Of a stretch of DNA of 64,000 bases, positions 61,501-64,000 are shown in pieces. The notes beneath the pieces were generated by a model, which did no database searches, was not told the origin of the DNA, and saw only the letters and a list, made by a program, of their open reading frames with translations. Origin of the DNA: Cyclobacteriaceae bacterium (lineage in GTDB: Bacteria; Bacteroidota; Bacteroidia; Cytophagales; Cyclobacteriaceae). Positions within the stretch are counted from its first letter, which is position 1, and each line of letters starts with the position of its first letter. The stretch covers positions 620,001 through 684,000 of the forward strand of contig JAHBTX010000003.1 of assembly GCA_019638395.1 (NCBI GenBank), read 5' to 3'. The position numbers and the translations under genes are program-made.

Positions 61501-64000
61501 TTTTGGGTAACCGGACTTACCGATGCCCAACCTGGATTTGCCCGCCAAAGGCCCATGGTTGCTTCATTGTTACCGTTTAGTTCTGTGTCTTCATAATGAA
61601 TTCGATGTGTGTACCCTAAATAAGTACCGGCAGGTATAGTAACATTATAGAGTCGACTAATAGAATTACCTGCTGGGAAATCATTAATTGAACCGAACGT
61701 TACCGATACCGTTACACTGGTTATGCCAACGGGCGTGGTGAACGAAATTGTATTGTTCGGTCCTTCAAACGCATAGGCTGTTCCGTTTAAGAAGGTATGG
61801 TTGCGTTGAATATTTCCATATATATAACCATTGCCGGTTCGGGTATTGGTGATTGTAAGTGTATTGGTTCCGGTTTGAATAATTCCGTTAGTCATGTTTA
61901 CAGTTGAAGCTGAAACATTACTTTGTAAAATCAATTCTGTAGAGGCTCCGGTTGTATTGCTGGTTAGTGTATTAAACGTGGTGGCACCGGTAACATACGA
62001 AGTGGCTGCTCCTAAAAACTGCACCGTACTGGTACCCGCTGTAAATGTTCCATTGTTAATCCAGTTGCCATAGACGGAATGTGTAAATGAGGAGGCGCTG
62101 AATGTGGTACTTGTTCCAATCGTAAGGGTGCCGCGGATGTCGAGATTTCCTGCCGCTGTTTTGGTGTTGCCATTGGATAAAATAAGATTACTATAGGTTA
62201 GCGCGTTCACGGTCTGCGCGCCTGTGCCATTAAAGTTTACAGTATTGGGTGCCGATGAAGTTGCATTGAATGTACCCGCTGTTACGGTAAACGCATTGGC
62301 AATTCCTAACGTGGAGTTAGCAGAAAGTTGAAGTGAAGTGCCGTTTAGCGTAACATTAAAAAGATTAGCCGTTCCACTTAGTGAAGAAGTACCGGCAAAG
62401 GTGGCTGTGCCAGCTGATGCGGAGAAACTTCCGCTTACACTTAAGCCTGAGGTGATGGAGAAATTTACAGCAGTAGTCAACGATCCGGTAACTGCCAAAA
62501 TACTAAAACTTTTTGTTCCTGCTCCCGAAATGGTTTTGGTTGCTCCACTCATGGTTAGTGTTCCGGTACTTGCCGTGAATGTTCCGGATACAGCTAAATT
62601 TCCAGTTAGTGCCAGTGATGCAGTGGTACTAACTGTTCCACTAACAGTGAGGTTATCGAGGGAGATTCCAGTGCCACTGATCGTGGTTCCGGTACCGGTC
62701 ATGGTTAATGTTCCACCAGATGCCTGCGTAAATGAACCTGCTCCTGTTGTGGCCAGGTTACCAGATAAGGTAAGTGTTGGTGCAGTAAAGTTAACAAGGC
62801 TTGCGGCCACCGTAAGGTTATGAAAATTTTGAGCTCCTGATCCACCCACTGTTGTGCCCGTACCTGATAGTGTTATTGTGCTCGTATTGCCCGTAAAAGT
62901 TCCATTGTTGATCCAGTTACCACCTACTGTGTGTGTAAAACTTCCACCATTAAAGGTGGTTGATGTGCCAAGCGTAACATTACCGCCAATGGTGAGGGCT
63001 GAAGCAGCCGTGAAAGAAACTGAAGTACCTGATCCTACGGAAGTGGTTAAGTTGCCAGCAATACTAAATCCACTACCCGGAAAAGTTTTCACTGCCGCAC
63101 CCGATGAACTGCTGAGTAACAAATTGCCATAGGTTTGACTGGCCACGGTTTGGTTTGTGCCTGCATACTCAACCGTACTGGCAACTACCAACGTATTAGT
63201 GGTATAGTTGGCAGGATATCCTTGTGTACCTCCAATACGCAAGGTAGCGTTATTTGCAACAGTAAGCGTTCCACCGGCACTGGTACGGTTGGCTGTAAAT
63301 CCAGCCAGGTTGAATGTTCCACTTGCGATATTAAGGTTACCGGCCACATTTGTATTTGCCCCCAGCGTAACAGTATTTCCAATATTTGAAATAGTTAAAT
63401 TATTAAACGTGGTCGCAAAAAAACCACCTATTGCTTGTGCATTGGTGCCGTTGAAGGTAACGGTACTTGTACCAGCTGTAAGCGCTGATGTAGAGGCATT
63501 ATTGGTCCAGTTTCCGCCAAGAGCGATATTAAAATTGTTTGCATTTAATATGCCGGCAGTAAGTGTAAGGTTATTACTTATGGTAACAGGTGCGGGTAAT
63601 AAAAGACCATTCGCATTGTTAAGGGTAAGATTGTTGAATGTAGTAACACCGTTGAAAGTCTGTTGTCCGGTGGTACCATTAAATACCGTGGTTCCGTTGT
63701 TTGTCATGGTGCCACTATTGGTTAATGTACCGGCAATGGAAAGCGTACCGGCTGCGGAGGTAGTGAGCGTGGCTCCGGATTGTATGGTTAAATTTCTACA
63801 GACCACAGCTGTGGAGATCACCGGCATTTGAGCTGCACCCGAAGTGATTACCACATCTGTCGTGTTTGTGGGTACTACTCCGGTACACCAGTTTCCTGCC
63901 GTTGCCCAATCACTGCTTACGTTTCCTGTCCATTGCCCGGCATTGGTAGAAGTTTGAACAAGCGTGGATGCACTGGTACTACAACCCGCTACCGTCACTT
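55296..64000 (-). CDS. Giant T9SS-secreted repeat surface protein (5' end outside window)
   Basis: The frame is open from the right edge to a stop at 55296, over 2,900 residues, and continues beyond the window. Composition is Thr/Asn/Ser/Gly-rich. Three lattice-like modules each open with a W-x-G...W-x-x-A-x-N-W motif (GNVSSDWATAGNW at the start, GSVSTDWNTANNW near 61400, GGAGTNNWGDANNW near 57420). Each is followed by many strand repeats of the type GNWTNNGTFTAGTSTVTFNG and FNNLTISNIGNTVTLG, as in beta-helix adhesins. Five tandem Ig-like units sit at 57480-58705. Near the end is a domain with GWNLVGNPFPSTIDW, then an Ig-like unit, then a type A sorting signal (VYPNPADDELNIVLP... GAYTIKL) that sends it through T9SS to the surface. 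Role is presumably adhesion or a cell-surface matrix. Confidence 0.9.
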   Translation of the reverse strand, partial: VTVAGCSTSASTLVQTSTNAGQWTGNVSSDWATAGNWCTGVVPTNTTDVVITSGAAQMPVISTAVVCRNLTIQSGATLTTSAAGTLSIAGTLTNSGTMTNNGTTVFNGTTGQQTFNGVTTFNNLTLNNANGLLLPAPVTISNNLTLTAGILNANNFNIALGGNWTNNASTSALTAGTSTVTFNGTNAQAIGGFFATTFNNLTISNIGNTVTLGANTNVAGNLNIASGTFNLAGFTANRTSAGGTLTVANNATLRIGGTQGYPANYTTNTLVVASTVEYAGTNQTVASQTYGNLLLSSSSGAAVKTFPGSGFSIAGNLTTSVGSGTSVSFTAASALTIGGNVTLGTSTTFNGGSFTHTVGGNWINNGTFTGNTSTITLSGTGTTVGGSGAQNFHNLTVAASLVNFTAPTLTLSGNLATTGAGSFTQASGGTLTMTGTGTTISGTGISLDNLTVSGTVSTTASLALTGNLAVSGTFTASTGTLTMSGATKTISGAGTKSFSILAVTGSLTTAVNFSITSGLSVSGSFSASAGTATFAGTSSLSGTANLFNVTLNGTSLQLSANSTLGIANAFTVTAGTFNATSSAPNTVNFNGTGAQTVNALTYSNLILSNGNTKTAAGNLDIRGTLTIGTSTTFSASSFTHSVYGNWINNGTFTAGTSTVQFLGAATSYVTGATTFNTLTSNTTGASTELILQSNVSASTVNMTNGIIQTGTNTLTITNTRTGNGYIYGNIQRNHTFLNGTAYAFEGPNNTISFTTPVGITSVTVSVTFGSINDFPAGNSISRLYNVTIPAGTYLGYTHRIHYEDTELNGNNEATMGLWRANPGWASVSPVTQNTTSNYIEHTSALNNLAGRWTASGTASIVQWNGSVSTDWNTANNWTIIQGAASRPPAANDIAYIGTAAFTNQPAITNAVTVKNIVFGDVQAATLSLNSGGSLTASDVRGIWTTARTHAIQVNNQSITINGDLYLSDGTNGHVINLWVGTGSVTINGSLYQSGNASVIFSGAGNLTLTNDFSYTNGTFTAATSTVSYTGATNQTIGPVSYYNLTINKTGGLTSINNASTIGNNLTVTNGTLDIFAPTVIVGNVTIGSGGSIQNNNQLNVGGNWSNSGNYAGAGSTVYFDGTGSQNISATTFNNVIINKPVGTNAILTGNIVLNGDLTVTSGTLNIQTFNSNRSVLGGTATLANNGTIIIGANNPPINFASYSIAPASTVIFNGTGAQTLELPGISLGNLIFRNVGIKTLASSNTINGDLTIESGATLQGGSNTLTLNGHWFNSGTFIPETSTVLCAGISKNISGNTTFNRMTVTGSYTILNNVAFNGLLNITSSGSLVGGGSIHTTLHGDLINSGILNTAGTTTFSGNVLQTLSLINAVQTVAITVNFNGTVSPVLNSTSTPQYGFLNINNTSGVNPSVDWDIAFALTVGSGASFNAGTTTQSIYGSVTNNGTITSNGTIRLLANIPATINLGTNFTSTGLVIFGGNEAMTLAGASQLTFNNVTISNTHASGITPSSNWIVGRDIILNSGATFHANSRSYSVARNLLASGTLNSGTSAFTFNGTGTQEISTTSALHNIVVTNATGPITLLNNLTVNGSINFVAGKITTGNHNVIQPLSGSVLGAAQSSGWVNGNFQKEIATGASTRTFQVGNGVSYTPITLNFSSVSSSGLMTASTTTGDHPSLTNSSINPTRSVNRFWTLQNNGVVFTNYSATPTWVAADVDGGANTSAFKVGIYDGTSWILPTTVSPTATSIQATNLTLTGDIAVGEVCNAGTTIAYSASPYCSDGGNATVTLTGTSGGTFSSTTGLALNTSTGEIDLDASTAGSYVVVYTVAASGGCPAFITNTDVTITVAPSATIAYPGTPYCSSTGTAAITLIGSTGGTFSAISGLDLDPITGTVNLENSTPGTYNVFYDIEAGSGCAAFSTSTQITITLQPFASGTYEGNPYCSNDGIAFPTGFAVGLPGLLTSTPGLVIDPPTGVIDLAASTPGTYTVTYNVDAFGGCAAYSNTATVAITAAPSATISYVNTPFCTTVASAPVTFSGTPGGVFSSTAGLTIDPTTGTITPSTSTGGTYTVTYTMPAAEGCDEQIATTSVTITENPDATISYEGSPYSVGIGTATVTLNETTTPPSAGTYSSTPGLVLDTNTGEIDLLTSTANTYTVTYTIAASGGCLLYTTTADVTIINNIKVWDGGAGTNNWGDANNWSTDGVPAATDNIEISGAFSINVNVPAVGNRLTLNNPSLSLTVTSGNSLTISEDLIITSGTLTSNGTGIFLGGDWINNGTFIANTSTVTFNGTTTQQISGSSPTNFHNIHVTNTASPGVQIESNQNLWGVLTLSNNVILDADGSNNNTVLTLISGGDEPTNDAAIGALPAGAQVTGQVTVQRYMTRQGGNNQRIYRYISSPVQNGTVADIQNEIPVTGSFTGSSSCSGCLTNPSLFYYDETIISDSNGSGTADFNDGYVEFPDEDNSETFIPGLGYALFTRGNILPSTMWDLRGVINSGNIVPLTLPVSFTSSGSISDDGWNLVGNPFPSTIDWNASGGWTKSNIDGTIYISDNGSTTSLRYTTWNGTTGTNGGSRYIATGQGFWVKANGQGTPMLQVDENVKTPGTQTTFFRERTPENILRVTLEQGNTYDEAVIHFRKDATSNFDSHADAIKLMNGIFNLSSMMSDGTKLAINSLAPLACREEIKLVIENVVPGSYQLKFSELNSFPEGTKVQLQDKFTNQTIEIENDYSYSFKVTSNTASFGLGRFAIVIAEPPIPVVIQANDHILSVSFTEGIQWYFNGEPISGARGSSVEADKSGIYEVTISSNGCVYQGTIELFISEVISTRLLVQVYPNPADDELNIVLPEGIISGRAVITNVFGQVCGVYEIVGHRKLSLENLPSGAYTIKLSYGNHIITERLIKL
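57480..58705 (-). repeat. Five tandem Ig-like repeats of about 82 residues within the giant protein
   Basis: Repeat starts read TIAYSASPYCSDGG, TIAYPGTPYCSSTG, SGTYEGNPYCSNDG, TISYVNTPFCTTVA and TISYEGSPYSVGIG. Each continues with GGTFSS..GL..D..TG.I.L..ST.GTY.V.Y...A..GC. The paired cysteines of the first four units probably form disulfides. In the fifth unit the first Cys is replaced by Ser while the second (SGGCLLY) remains unpaired. Confidence 0.85.

Noticed and set aside
56800-63840. Many long plus-strand open frames opposite the giant repeat gene
   Set aside because: They arise because the Thr/Asn/Gly-rich minus-strand coding sequence contains few stop triplets on the other strand. Their translations are low-complexity and repeat with the same period as the real protein.
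57480-64000. CRISPR-like periodic repeats in the giant gene
   Set aside because: The periodicity is in protein sequence with variable DNA, and there are no constant short repeats with unique spacers.

Overview
The window is a bacterial chromosome segment from the phylum Bacteroidota, most likely a free-living member of the Cytophagales. The evidence is a SusC/SusD locus, a type IX secretion (T9SS) sorting domain on a giant surface protein, LytTR two-component genes, 7TMR-DISM receptors, CotH, MacB-type FtsX permeases of about 800 aa, and TAnnTTTG-type promoter boxes. I see no phage, plasmid, CRISPR array or intact insertion sequence. No genus is claimed.

Layout. 1-482: TetR regulator running off the left edge. 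655-2559: a seven-TM 7TMR-DISM receptor fused to the zinc-ribbon/HTH DNA-binding half of an IS1595-type transposase. 2785-13503: a polysaccharide utilisation locus (SusC, SusD, tandem-LamG lipoprotein, PF10091/GH144-type glucanase, GH3 beta-glucosidase), which I predict handles beta-1,2-glucan. 13583-16201 (minus): two outer-membrane proteins and YebC. 16420-18834: FtsX/MacB permease behind a possible sigma-54 promoter. 18866-27653: a TonB-C-like secreted protein, amidohydrolase, TauE/SafE permease, a cupin/TIM-barrel/SGNH operon, an OmpA lipoprotein-like protein, CotH, Dps and MsrB. 27737-29511 (minus): LytS/LytTR pair, divergent from a frameshifted TonB-dependent receptor (29839-32251). 32370-35813: SDR, small membrane protein, metallo-beta-lactamase-fold hydrolase and AraC regulator. 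35880-41396: phosphoesterase, second FtsX/MacB permease, cysteine-cluster protein and thioredoxin. 41468-45528: a 43-aa membrane microprotein, HD and TPR proteins, NTF2-like and histidine phosphatase genes, OmdA protein and a lipoprotein. 46239-48262: ABC ATPase plus TolC behind another possible sigma-54 promoter. 48407-50422: ribosomal protein S1, then tRNA-Cys with two decayed tandem relics. 50902-55198: aldose epimerase and a multi-PAS histidine kinase. 55296-64000 (minus): a >2,900-residue secreted repeat protein, 5' end outside the window.

How the parts work together. The SusCD pair would import oligosaccharides released at the surface by the GH144-type enzyme. The LamG lipoprotein would help hold glycan, and GH3 would trim the products to glucose. 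The 7TMR-zinc-ribbon protein directly upstream is a candidate membrane-tethered regulator of that locus. The two possible sigma-54 promoters both precede MacB-type ABC parts, suggesting one regulon for scattered export components.

The most novel candidate is the receptor-transposase-domain fusion at 655-2559. Other points worth a check are the pinpointed frameshift in the TonB receptor, the tRNA-Cys relics with duplicated terminators, and the giant T9SS protein with three lattice-like modules around an Ig-repeat cassette.
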